In this document: piece by piece, positions 1-7,006 of the stretch | Layout: every line of letters starts with the position of its first letter | How positions within the stretch are numbered: position 1 is the first letter of the stretch | NCBI GenBank assembly: GCA_016840125.1 | Contig: JAEOSY010000147.1 | Coordinates: 1-13,680 of the forward strand | Source: Candidatus Helarchaeota archaeon | GTDB lineage: Archaea > Asgardarchaeota > Lokiarchaeia > Helarchaeales > HEL-GB-A | Direction of reading: 5' to 3' | DNA: 13,680 bases | Made by a program: the position numbers and the translations under genes | The notes under the pieces: model-generated | The model's database searches: none | What the model was told of the DNA's origin: nothing | What the model saw: only the letters and a program-made list of their open reading frames with translations

Positions 1-1919
1 ATAATGGTCAGATCTATGCTCTACATGCTGAGAATGGGTCCCTCCTGTGGACTTACCCAACTGAGGGTATTATGGATTCATCACCTGTTTTGGTTGATGT
101 CAACAACGACTCAAAGCTAGAAGTGATAATGGGGGGTAGTGAACACGATGTGTACGCTTTACACGGTGAAAATGGAACACAACTCTGGAGATATAATACG
201 AGTTCTGCTCAGAGTTGGGTGGATTCATCACCCGTTTTAGGCGATCTAGATGGTGATTCCAGGCTGGAAGTGGTCATTGCGAGTGGTGATCACAATGTAT
301 ATGCCTTAAACGCGGAAGATGGGACTAAATTATGGAACTATACGATGAGCGCGGCGGTCCTTTCATCACCGGTTTTAGGTGACCTGGACAATGATGCGAG
401 GTTGGAAGTTATTATTGGAGATTCAAAAGGTATTGTATATGCTTTAAATACGGAAGATGGAACCAAATTATGGGAGTATACAATAGTAGGGGGAGGATTG
501 TTGGCTTCTCCCGCTTTAGCCGATATTGACAGTGATAAGAAGCTGGAAATAATCATGAACTCTTGGGACGGTGGAGTATATGTTTTAAATGCGGAAGATG
601 GTTCCCAGCTGCTACATATTCCTTTTGAATATAGCTCTTATTTTCTCTTTCCGAGGTCATCCCCCGCTTTGGGTGATATAGATCAAGACAATATGCTTGA
701 AATACTCGTGGGAGGCATTGATGGTAAGCTCTACGCCCTAAATGCGGAAGATGGTGGCGAATTATGGGAGTATAACCTATGGGGATTAGTATTATCATCT
801 CCCATTTTGGCTGATATAGATAATGATACGTATCTAGAAGTAATAATTGGCGTCCAAGGCTTTCCTGGTAAATTAATTGCCTTAGATTTAGAACGCACAG
901 GTACTCGAGTGTATTGGGAAGGGTTTAGAGGAACTACTGATTATAGACGTACAACTAACCTCTTTGATATTGATGGAGATATGGATTTCCTGTCAGATTA
1001 TTCTGAAAATATCATTGGAACAAGTCGATTGGATAACGATACTGACAATGATAATATGTTAGATGGTTGGGAAGTCAATTACGGCCTTGATCCGTTCTCA
1101 GATAGCAGTCTATTGGATCCTGATACTGATGAATTAACAAATATACAGGAATACCACCTTAACACTAATCCAAAAAATGAGGATACCGATAATGATGGTA
1201 TGCCTGATGGTTGGGAGATAAACCATGAGTTTGATCCTCTAAATGCCTCGGATGCTCAGACTGATGTGGATGAAGATGGTTTGACGAACTATCTAGAATT
1301 TTTTCTAGGTACCAATGTCACAAATTCAGATTCGGATGGAGATGGATTGATTGATGGTTTAGAGTACCATCAACTTGAAACAGATCCTTCAAATGCTGAT
1401 AGCGATGGAGACGGCATTACAGACGGGCAGGAAGTCTCATTTTGTTATAATCCCAATTATAATGATACAGATAACGATGGAATCTCTGATTATGATGAAC
1501 ATTTTAACTTGCAGACTAATGCAACTGATCCTGACACAGATCATGATGGTATAGAGGACGGTCATGAAATAGAGTTGAATCTTGATCCTAAGAATCCAGA
1601 TACAGATGGGGATGGGGACTGGGATGGTGAGGAACTTGGAAAGTTCCTACTAGATCCTATAAATCCAATTTTAAATCGGAATACTCGATTTCTGATACTT
1701 TTTGGAATACCCAGTGGGTTCCTGTTCGGTTTTACTATAGTTATTTCTTATCTGAGTATCTATAAACCCCGGCGTCAAAGGATAAGGCGTCGTGTAAAGC
1801 AGGTATGGTTTAAAATCACTGCGAAACCTCCACCAGGCGAGGAAGAGATTATTGATTATGCCAAAAAAGCGCAGGAGATTATGAAAACAATGGATGAAAA
1901 GCAGGAGAGGTTTGATTAG
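1..1919 (+). CDS. Membrane-anchored surface protein: PQQ/FG-GAP-type beta-propeller plus TSP3-like Ca-binding repeats (5' partial)
   Basis: The 5' end is missing. The frame is open from base 3 and already reads a propeller repeat (NGQIYALHAENG) before the first internal ATG at 72. About 638 residues are present. Roughly the first 300 carry repeats of about 40-47 residues with the pattern SSPVLGDLD-x-D-x-x-LEVIIG followed by VYALNAEDGTKLWEY, typical of PQQ-like/FG-GAP blades. Bases about 1035-1660 encode Asp-rich repeats such as DTDNDGMPDGWE and DSDGDGLIDGLE, which match thrombospondin type-3/EF-hand-like calcium-binding repeats. A hydrophobic segment of about 25 residues (bases about 1689-1763) is followed by a basic 51-residue tail (KPRRQRIRRR). 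I infer an extracellular propeller on a Ca-stiffened stalk, anchored by one helix with a cytoplasmic tail. The ligand is unknown. The solute-binding protein gene starts 43 bp downstream on the same strand, so co-transcription is likely. Confidence 0.85.
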   Translation, partial: NGQIYALHAENGSLLWTYPTEGIMDSSPVLVDVNNDSKLEVIMGGSEHDVYALHGENGTQLWRYNTSSAQSWVDSSPVLGDLDGDSRLEVVIASGDHNVYALNAEDGTKLWNYTMSAAVLSSPVLGDLDNDARLEVIIGDSKGIVYALNTEDGTKLWEYTIVGGGLLASPALADIDSDKKLEIIMNSWDGGVYVLNAEDGSQLLHIPFEYSSYFLFPRSSPALGDIDQDNMLEILVGGIDGKLYALNAEDGGELWEYNLWGLVLSSPILADIDNDTYLEVIIGVQGFPGKLIALDLERTGTRVYWEGFRGTTDYRRTTNLFDIDGDMDFLSDYSENIIGTSRLDNDTDNDNMLDGWEVNYGLDPFSDSSLLDPDTDELTNIQEYHLNTNPKNEDTDNDGMPDGWEINHEFDPLNASDAQTDVDEDGLTNYLEFFLGTNVTNSDSDGDGLIDGLEYHQLETDPSNADSDGDGITDGQEVSFCYNPNYNDTDNDGISDYDEHFNLQTNATDPDTDHDGIEDGHEIELNLDPKNPDTDGDGDWDGEELGKFLLDPINPILNRNTRFLILFGIPSGFLFGFTIVISYLSIYKPRRQRIRRRVKQVWFKITAKPPPGEEEIIDYAKKAQEIMKTMDEKQERFD

Positions 1920-1962
1920 AGTTATACTGAATTGAACTTAATCAAAATAAGGTGGACTACCT

Positions 1963-4140
1963 ATGAAGAGATTAAAGGAAGTTATTAAGAAACTATTAGT
2001 AGCAGTAAAATTAATTGGGTTACTCTTAGTAATATTGACATTACCAGTTCCCAGATTATCGTTAGAACAGGGACAAACAATTTCATATTCGTCTAATCAC
2101 TGGCGGGAGGAAACTGCTTGGATTAATGAAATAATCTATAAAATCGTTCCGACGACCGATCAATTTGAAGCCATAAACAATGGCTCTGTTGATATTATTG
2201 ATACGACTCTTTTTAGTTGGGAAATTCCCAGTTCAATCTTTGATAATTCTGACATCGAGTACAATATCACTGGTCGACATGGGTTTTTTTGTGTATTTTT
2301 TAATACACATAATTGGCCAACCAATAGTACCCATTTTCGACGTGCTTTGGCATTTGCTATAGATAAAATGGGAATGATCGAGAAAACTAGGGATGCCTAT
2401 GTCTCTGGGGGGGAGACAAATCCGGCGGATGAGCTTTGGCTTGAACAAGGCTCTATAGATAGTATTGTAACCGAATCCTTTGGCATTTGGTCTCTTGAAA
2501 ATCCTGCAGCTATAGATTATTTCCCATATAACTATACTCGATCTGATCTGGTAAGGGGAAATCATAGTCTACTTCTTGGAGGATTTTATGATATCAATGA
2601 TGATGGTTGGCGTGAGTGGTGGAATACTACCAAGAGTGGCATCGCTTGGGAAGATGCAGTGAATGTAAATATGTTTTCTCCGGATATTGAAAGCCCAAGC
2701 TCCACTATAGCCAATGAAAGAGGATATAATGCCAGTTTTTTCAAACCAGGTTACTTAACTGACCTGAACAACGAGACTAACTGGGAACAGGTGACTTTTA
2801 AGCACATGGTACAGGATACAGGGGACCCTCGTATAGTTAGTGCAGCCCAGAGTATAGGCGAGGCTTTCAATAGTACTGGCATTCAAGTTGATATCCTACA
2901 AGTAGATGCTCAAGTGGCATCAGAGATGTTGTTTAATGATTCATGGTTTGCTTTTTCCACTGAATTAGACTTCTATTATGACGGACTAGATTCACTATTA
3001 AGATACACCTCCAACGATCCTGTATTATTACAGGATGACCTATTTTACTGGTGGTATCCAGAATTTACCGGTTGGTCTTCTAACGCAACCTATGATGCCT
3101 ATATCGACCAGATCCGACATTCTCCCGACTTTGACACCGTGTTAAATGCTGCTTATGAGGCTCAGAAAATTCTCGCTTATGAAGTACCCGTGATACCATT
3201 TTATGATTCCTTCTATTACTCATTTTATCGAGTAGATAAATTTACGGGTTGGATTCAGCCTTCGAATTCTATAATGGCTTCGAGCTTAACCTTACTCACT
3301 GTACGATTAAATTCTGAAGTGCCAGGTGGTATTTTGATTCGAGCTATAGATGAAGACATTGAAACGTTGAATCCACTTAATCTATCTTCTCCTTACGCGA
3401 TCCAGCGATCACAATATGAGCAGTGGTCACCCCTTAGTCTAATATATGATACATTATGGGTGCAAGATCCAGCCGGAATACCGATGCCTTGGCTGGCAGA
3501 TGACTGGGACATAAATGTGGTCAATAATGACAATCTCAATGCGATTGTTGACCCGCTTGACCCTCCAATGGGAGTCACGCCCGTACTCAAGATTACCTTT
3601 AGTCTGAATCCAAACTTCAAATGGCACGACAATGGTCAACCGGTGACACCCGAAGATGTCAAATTCAGTTTTCAGTTGTACGAGGATACTCAAAGCCCCG
3701 CCTTTTATCGATTTACAAAAGCTGGAGGCGGTTATATCGACCCTGAACGTATTATGATAAACAACAATGCTGGAACCGTGACGTTCATCGTAGAGAGTAC
3801 TAGCTATTTTGATTTCTTCGACACGGGGCTTCCTATTCTCCCTAAACACATTTGGGAAAATATTACGAATCCTTTAAGCTATAATAATGCCCATCCGATA
3901 GGATCAGGTTCCTACAAATGGAATTCGCGCATTCCAGGTGAAAAAATTACGTTAGTACGCAATCTAGACTGGCCTTTTAGCCCTGAAAAAACCACAACTA
4001 CAACTGTACCAATCCCGTCAAGCAATACAAGCATACCTGTTGCTACTCCTAGCTTCGGATTATTGGTTTCAATGATTGCTATGTGCTCATTGGCTTGTCT
4101 AGCTGTTTTAATCCATCGCAGACGTCGTCAACATAATTAA
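1963..4140 (+). CDS. Membrane-anchored family-5 (peptide/nickel type) substrate-binding protein, halves in circularly permuted order
   Basis: The gene encodes 725 residues. The start is supported by AAGGTGGA a few bases upstream of the ATG. Residues about 9-31 form a hydrophobic signal or anchor segment. Residues about 53-440 resemble the C-terminal part of SBP_bac_5 proteins: a Y-K-I-V-P-x-x-D-Q segment, NGSVDII, then FRRALAFAIDK. From about residue 455 the sequence resembles the N-terminal part of the same family: ETLNPLN, YDTLWVQDPAGIPMPWLADD, FKWHDNGQPVTPEDVKFSF, PILPKHIWE, IGSGSYKW and ITLVRNLDW. The protein therefore begins where a normal member continues and ends where that segment would join. 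A Thr/Ser/Pro linker, one helix (about 698-717) and a basic RRRRQHN tail complete it, typical of archaeal membrane-tethered binding proteins. The likely role is capture of peptides or other solutes outside the cell. No permease or ATPase gene is nearby, so its transport partner is unknown. Confidence 0.85.
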   Translation: MKRLKEVIKKLLVAVKLIGLLLVILTLPVPRLSLEQGQTISYSSNHWREETAWINEIIYKIVPTTDQFEAINNGSVDIIDTTLFSWEIPSSIFDNSDIEYNITGRHGFFCVFFNTHNWPTNSTHFRRALAFAIDKMGMIEKTRDAYVSGGETNPADELWLEQGSIDSIVTESFGIWSLENPAAIDYFPYNYTRSDLVRGNHSLLLGGFYDINDDGWREWWNTTKSGIAWEDAVNVNMFSPDIESPSSTIANERGYNASFFKPGYLTDLNNETNWEQVTFKHMVQDTGDPRIVSAAQSIGEAFNSTGIQVDILQVDAQVASEMLFNDSWFAFSTELDFYYDGLDSLLRYTSNDPVLLQDDLFYWWYPEFTGWSSNATYDAYIDQIRHSPDFDTVLNAAYEAQKILAYEVPVIPFYDSFYYSFYRVDKFTGWIQPSNSIMASSLTLLTVRLNSEVPGGILIRAIDEDIETLNPLNLSSPYAIQRSQYEQWSPLSLIYDTLWVQDPAGIPMPWLADDWDINVVNNDNLNAIVDPLDPPMGVTPVLKITFSLNPNFKWHDNGQPVTPEDVKFSFQLYEDTQSPAFYRFTKAGGGYIDPERIMINNNAGTVTFIVESTSYFDFFDTGLPILPKHIWENITNPLSYNNAHPIGSGSYKWNSRIPGEKITLVRNLDWPFSPEKTTTTTVPIPSSNTSIPVATPSFGLLVSMIAMCSLACLAVLIHRRRRQHN

Positions 4141-4186
4141 TTATCCTAAAATACTCAAAAGGTCTTTGTTATTTGCGTTACTATCC

Positions 4187-4193
4187 TTTTTTT
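4187..4193 (+). terminator. T-rich transcription stop after the solute-binding protein gene
   Basis: A run of seven T residues preceded by CTATCC lies 47 bp beyond the stop codon, in the 71-bp gap between two convergent genes. Archaeal RNA polymerase commonly stops at U-tracts without a hairpin. No strong hairpin is seen here. Confidence 0.45.
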
Positions 4194-4211
4194 CAGTTAT
4201 AAGTTTTCAAT

Positions 4212-5222
4212 CTAGCTAATTTGCCGTAAAATTTGTTTTGCTAATTGTTGGAGTATTGTTTTTTCAGAACTGGTGAATAACAAAGACAATAACAGGGGTT
4301 GAAGAGAAATAAAATCCTCTGTCAATGGTAAAAATTTAATGAGCCAATTCAAAACGTCCGTTAACCTTTCATCACTAAAAAATGCCCCTTCCTGAGCCAA
4401 GTAATTAACCAGTGGAACAACAACAACTTGTTTATCTGTAGCAGCCAATTTATCTAATACTAGCATAGCTATCAACCGTACTCGCCGATCATTATCATTT
4501 AAAACTCGAAGAAGGGATCCCACAACGCGTGGGTCACCCAATTTTCCTAATGCTCTGACAGCTGCTCGACGGACACGTTCTGATTCATCTTTCAAGGCGA
4601 GAAGAAGTGGATCGATAGCTTGCGAAATTTTAAGCACTCCCAATGCCTCAGCGGCTGCTTGACGCACACTGTGATCTTTATCCTGTAAATTCGAGATTAT
4701 TGGGACGACTGCTCGTGAATCGTTAATTTTTGCAAGTATCTCGGCGGCTAATCGTCGTACATCAGCGTTTGATTTTTCTAAGACGTGAAGGAGAGGTTCA
4801 ACAGCTAGAACGCCTATATTTACCAATGCTTGAATGACAGCTCGGCGTACATACCAATCTCTATCTTTTAAGGCTTGAATGAGCGGTCCCACCGCTCGTG
4901 CATCTCTAAAATGTCCTAATGCTGTGGCAGCAGCCCAGCGAACTCCCTCATCATCATCTTTTAGAGTTTGGAAGAGAGGTTCCACTGCTCGTGGATCATT
5001 AAGCTGGCATAGCGCTTTAACCGCTGTTTCACGAGTCCAATGGTCTTCATCCTGTAAAGCACAGAGAAACGAATTCACAGATTTCTGATAGTTAGATTCT
5101 AGAAAATCCTCTGTAATTCTCCAATGGACGTACTCATTCGGGGAACCTAAGCTTTCAAGCAGAAATTCCATACAGTCTCTATCACTTTTACCTTTACTCC
5201 TGCCTTTTTGTACCAATTCCAT
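4212..5222 (-). CDS. HEAT-repeat (PBS-lyase type) scaffold protein
   Basis: The product has 336 residues from the ATG at 5222. Residues about 48-265 contain roughly seven repeats of about 31 residues with the pattern DPRAVEPLLxALKDxDxxVRxAAAxALGxLG, the signature of PBS-lyase-type HEAT repeats. The last 70 residues diverge into Leu-rich helices. Such proteins fold into alpha-solenoids that bind other proteins, and the family does not predict an enzyme activity or partner. Neither signal peptide nor membrane helix is visible, so it should be cytoplasmic. The ribosome site at this ATG is poor (TAGGGG directly abuts it). The same frame continues upstream for 23 codons to an earlier ATG, interrupted only by one TAG (see 5226-5291). 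The true N-terminus is therefore uncertain. A TATAAATA box at 5330-5337 suggests its own promoter, separate from the 130-residue gene upstream. Confidence 0.85.
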   Translation of the reverse strand: MELVQKGRSKGKSDRDCMEFLLESLGSPNEYVHWRITEDFLESNYQKSVNSFLCALQDEDHWTRETAVKALCQLNDPRAVEPLFQTLKDDDEGVRWAAATALGHFRDARAVGPLIQALKDRDWYVRRAVIQALVNIGVLAVEPLLHVLEKSNADVRRLAAEILAKINDSRAVVPIISNLQDKDHSVRQAAAEALGVLKISQAIDPLLLALKDESERVRRAAVRALGKLGDPRVVGSLLRVLNDNDRRVRLIAMLVLDKLAATDKQVVVVPLVNYLAQEGAFFSDERLTDVLNWLIKFLPLTEDFISLQPLLLSLLFTSSEKTILQQLAKQILRQIS

Positions 5223-5225
5223 CCC

Positions 5226-5291
5226 CTACAGTTGTTGATACCATCTAAAAACATCACTTGATAAATCTTGAAATATATTATCAAATGGCAT
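5226..5291 (-). other. 21-codon leader frame, in frame with the HEAT gene and ended by TAG
   Basis: On the minus strand an ATG at 5291 opens 21 codons (MPFDNIFQDLSSDVFRWYQQ, then L) ending at TAG 5226-5228. One GGG codon then separates it from the HEAT gene ATG in the same frame. The peptide reads like ordinary coding sequence rather than noise. It could be a leader peptide coupled to the HEAT gene, or the original N-terminus cut off by a nonsense change. It could also be a readthrough site. Three other genes in the window end in TAG, so general reassignment of TAG is unlikely. Confidence 0.4.
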
Positions 5292-5329
5292 GATATCGAT
5301 TCAATTTTCCAAATGAATCTCAAAAAATC

Positions 5330-5337
5330 TATTTATA
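5330..5337 (-). promoter_or_regulatory. TATA box for the HEAT gene
   Basis: The minus strand reads TATAAATA, a near-ideal archaeal TATA element. Placing the start of transcription about 26 bases downstream gives roughly 5308, which is 17 bases before the 5291 ATG and about 86 before the 5222 ATG. That spacing favours a transcript that includes the 21-codon leader frame. Confidence 0.45.
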
Positions 5338-5346
5338 CCTAGAAAG

Positions 5347-5739
5347 TTAACTCGCAGATTCTCCTTCCTCGCCTTGAACCAATCGCGCAGTAGAATCTAG
5401 TAATTTTTTCATATGACGGTTTTTTGCCTTTCCAAGGATGATTCTAATACGTTTCCACATTTGACTAACACCTTCCTCCGAAGCTTCAGGGTTGAGAAAG
5501 ACAACTAACAGTCTTTTCCGTTCTTTTCCGATTACAGCTTGAGTTTCTTCAAATAGGATTGACCGGGGAACATTAGCCATCATCGAAACTGTAAAGAGCT
5601 GCATAAGACTTCGACGACTAAAATAAGGCTTCAATTCGTTTCGTTGATCATTCATCCATGTAAATTCACAGACAGGTCCCATGATATCATCTATGCGCAT
5701 TAAACAGACACCACGTATTTCATATGCCGGTTTAGACAT
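5347..5739 (-). CDS. Uncharacterised 130-residue protein
   Basis: I do not recognise this protein. The start codon ATG at 5739 is preceded by AAGGTGGA at good spacing, so the gene looks real. The N-terminus (IRGVCLMRIDDIMGPVCEF) has an alternating hydrophobic pattern that would suit a beta-hairpin, with two cysteines at residues 12 and 24. The middle, up to RLLVVFLNPEASEEG, suggests an alpha/beta fold, and the C-terminal 50 residues are basic then acidic helix (KAKNRHMKKL, ending QGEEGESAS). There is no signal peptide, membrane helix or catalytic motif. The overall shape recalls small longin- or roadblock-like domains common in archaea with many small GTPases, but that is only an impression. 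It is divergent from the GNAT gene, with a strong palindrome between them. Confidence 0.6.
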   Translation of the reverse strand: MSKPAYEIRGVCLMRIDDIMGPVCEFTWMNDQRNELKPYFSRRSLMQLFTVSMMANVPRSILFEETQAVIGKERKRLLVVFLNPEASEEGVSQMWKRIRIILGKAKNRHMKKLLDSTARLVQGEEGESAS

Positions 5740-5775
5740 CGTAATCCACCTTATTAACTAGATCTGCAACATTAA

Positions 5776-5790
5776 TTTAATAAAAAAGAG
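5776..5790. promoter_or_regulatory. Candidate shared AT-rich core promoter of the divergent 130-residue and GNAT genes
   Basis: The plus strand reads TTTAATAAAAAAGAG and the minus strand CTCTTTTTTATTAAA. TATA-like stretches can be read in both directions. For the plus-strand GNAT gene, a start about 26 bases downstream would fall inside the adjoining 5798-5825 palindrome. For the minus-strand gene, a start near 5757 would give a leader of about 18 bases containing the ribosome site. Confidence 0.3.
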
Positions 5791-5797
5791 ATAAATA

Positions 5798-5825
5798 GAT
5801 GATAATAGCTGAAGATATTATCATC
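5798..5825. repeat. Perfect 10-bp inverted repeat in a divergent intergenic region
   Basis: The arms are GATGATAATA (5798-5807) and TATTATCATC (5816-5825), separated by the 8-base loop GCTGAAGA. A second, overlapping inverted repeat TATTAT-CATC-ATAATA starts at 5816. It lies 44 bp before the GNAT start and 58 bp before the start of the opposite gene. It could be an operator for a dimeric regulator, or an RNA hairpin in the GNAT leader. Confidence 0.55.
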
Positions 5826-5868
5826 ATAATATTCGTCCTAAGGTTCAATTTTCTAGGAAAGGCGTTCG

Positions 5869-6504
5869 GTGTTGAATAGAAAAGAAAAGATTGTAATTGC
5901 TTCGGCAAAGCCGAAAGATGCAAAAGATGTCGCTATTCTTTTGTATGAAGGGTTTCTGAGTAAAATGCAAACCATACTGAGGGGTGATGAGGAAATCCTA
6001 TTACCATTCTTAATGCAATATTATTCCAGAATATTAACTAACGAGTATCATAATTTAATTGTTTCTAAAAACAAATCGAATATAGTGGGACTACTTGTTC
6101 TAACTGGACCAACTATCCCTACAATTAATTCTTTGCCAACTTTATCTAGCCTTCGCCCAGTACTCATGAAATTAGACCTTAAAAGGTTCTTTCGATTCTT
6201 AATCGGTTTTACAATTCTTGATCATGTTCCAAACATAAGAGATTCGATATATATCAGTACTATTACAGTAAAGAAAGAATACCGGGGGAAAGGAATTGGT
6301 AAAATTCTCATAGATGTAGCTGATAAGATTGGCCAAAAAAGAGGTCTTTCAAAAACTTGTCTGTATGTTGCTGAGGATAATTATAGGGCAATAAGTCTAT
6401 ATCAAAAGAAGGGATATAAAATTAGGCACGTCGAGAGAAACAGACTCTTATATTCCCTCTTTGGAATCTATGGATTCTTTTACATGATAAAAAAACAGAA
6501 TTAG
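5869..6504 (+). CDS. GNAT-family N-acetyltransferase (RimI-like)
   Basis: The product has 211 residues. The acetyl-CoA-binding motif A is clear: ITVKKEYRGKGIGKILIDVA, containing the R-G-x-G-x-G pyrophosphate loop. Motif B follows as AEDNYRAISLYQKKGYKI, the N-x-x-A-x-x-L-Y-x-x-x-G-Y pattern of RimI-like enzymes. Residues up to about 110 carry a less conserved region with a hydrophobic stretch. It should transfer an acetyl group from acetyl-CoA to an amine. The acceptor, whether protein N-terminus, small molecule or antibiotic, cannot be read from the sequence. The start is GTG at 5869, with TTG at 5872 as an alternative. AGGAAAGG lies about 7 bases upstream and serves either. The gene stands alone on the plus strand, divergent from the 130-residue gene, with the 5798-5825 palindrome in its leader or promoter. 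Confidence 0.85.
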   Translation: MLNRKEKIVIASAKPKDAKDVAILLYEGFLSKMQTILRGDEEILLPFLMQYYSRILTNEYHNLIVSKNKSNIVGLLVLTGPTIPTINSLPTLSSLRPVLMKLDLKRFFRFLIGFTILDHVPNIRDSIYISTITVKKEYRGKGIGKILIDVADKIGQKRGLSKTCLYVAEDNYRAISLYQKKGYKIRHVERNRLLYSLFGIYGFFYMIKKQN

Positions 6505-6531
6505 ATGGTTATCTTATTTTAAATACCTTTA

Positions 6532-6603
6532 TTTAATCTTCTTCCTTGAGGAAGGAGAAGAATTGGGCTAGAGATTTACTTAAATCTCTTAATCGGTTAA
6601 GAG
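6532..6603. repeat. Cluster of three adjacent inverted repeats (candidate RNA hairpins)
   Basis: First, CTTCTTCCTT and AAGGAGAAG pair with one bulge around GAGG, within about 6538-6560. Second, GAGATTT-ACTT-AAATCTC at 6571-6588 is a perfect 7-bp stem with a tetraloop. Third, CTCTTAA-TCGG-TTAAGAG at 6586-6603 is another perfect 7-bp stem with a tetraloop. The second and third share the bases CTC at 6586-6588, so they cannot both form in full. Confidence 0.5.
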
Positions 6604-6686
6604 TGAAAGAGGAGGAGCCAGCTAGGAAGGGACTCATCAATGAGAAGACCTTCTTCGACCAGGAACCAAGAACACTGGACAGTTAA
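6546..6686 (+). pseudogene. Short coding-like remnant or structured RNA; origin unknown
   Basis: A plus-strand frame from TTG 6546 to TAA 6684-6686 encodes 46 residues rich in charged residues, including LLKSLNRLRVKEEEPARKG and FFDQEPRTLDS. It is bounded upstream by an in-frame TAA and has no good start codon, so it looks like the tail of a lost gene. Its codons favour AAG and GAG, unlike the AAA/GAA-rich neighbours. The same DNA contains several hairpins, annotated separately, so a small RNA is the alternative. I do not recognise the peptide. Confidence 0.3.
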
Positions 6687-6691
6687 GCGGA

Positions 6692-6997
6692 TTACTCCAT
6701 ACCGAGCATACTTTTAATTCGTATAATCTCGGATTCTATTTTAGCTAGTGCTTTTAAGATATCTTCTATAGGAATAGTTCGAACAGTCCCATCTTCATAA
6801 GATACGCGAGGATTTATAACTCTTGGTTGTCCAGGAGAAACAGGCATACCTTCTTCTGGAGATGTAGGTTGATTAATCGTCTTTGGTTCAAATGTACCTG
6901 AAATAAACTGCTCACCGACTTCTCTCTGAGCTTCCTGAAGACATTCAGGACAGGGCGGTCGAATATAGTAGGTACCACACTTTGGACAAATAGGCAT
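6692..6997 (-). CDS. Small zinc-ribbon protein with C-terminal coiled coil
   Basis: I place the start at the ATG at 6997, giving 101 residues. A GTG three codons upstream (7006) is better read as part of the ribosome site AAAGGTGAAAG, which is ideally spaced from this ATG. The N-terminus has Cys4, Cys7, Cys16 and Cys19 (CPKCG, then CPEC), a compact C-x2-C-x8-C-x2-C zinc ribbon. The middle is Pro/Ser/Gly-rich and probably disordered. The last 25 residues (IEDILKALAKIESEIIRIKS) have heptad spacing suitable for a short coiled coil. Zinc ribbons of this kind usually mediate protein or nucleic-acid contacts. The specific role is unknown. It is on the same strand as the hydrogenase operon, but 438 bp and a terminator separate them, so I do not count it as part of that operon. 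Confidence 0.65.
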   Translation of the reverse strand: MPICPKCGTYYIRPPCPECLQEAQREVGEQFISGTFEPKTINQPTSPEEGMPVSPGQPRVINPRVSYEDGTVRTIPIEDILKALAKIESEIIRIKSMLGME

Positions 6998-7006
6998 AAC
7001 TTTCAC

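Noticed and set aside
5220..5291. Pyrrolysine insertion as the preferred explanation of the in-frame TAG
   Set aside because: At least three genes in the window end in TAG and no pyl gene is visible, so it is kept only as one option.
6532..6690. tRNA, 5S rRNA or CRISPR repeat in the hairpin-rich stretch
   Set aside because: There is no GGTTCRANNCC-like B box, no clover-leaf and no regularly spaced repeats.
6998..7006. GTG start for the zinc-ribbon protein
   Set aside because: This GTG is part of the AAAGGTGA ribosome site for the ATG at 6997.
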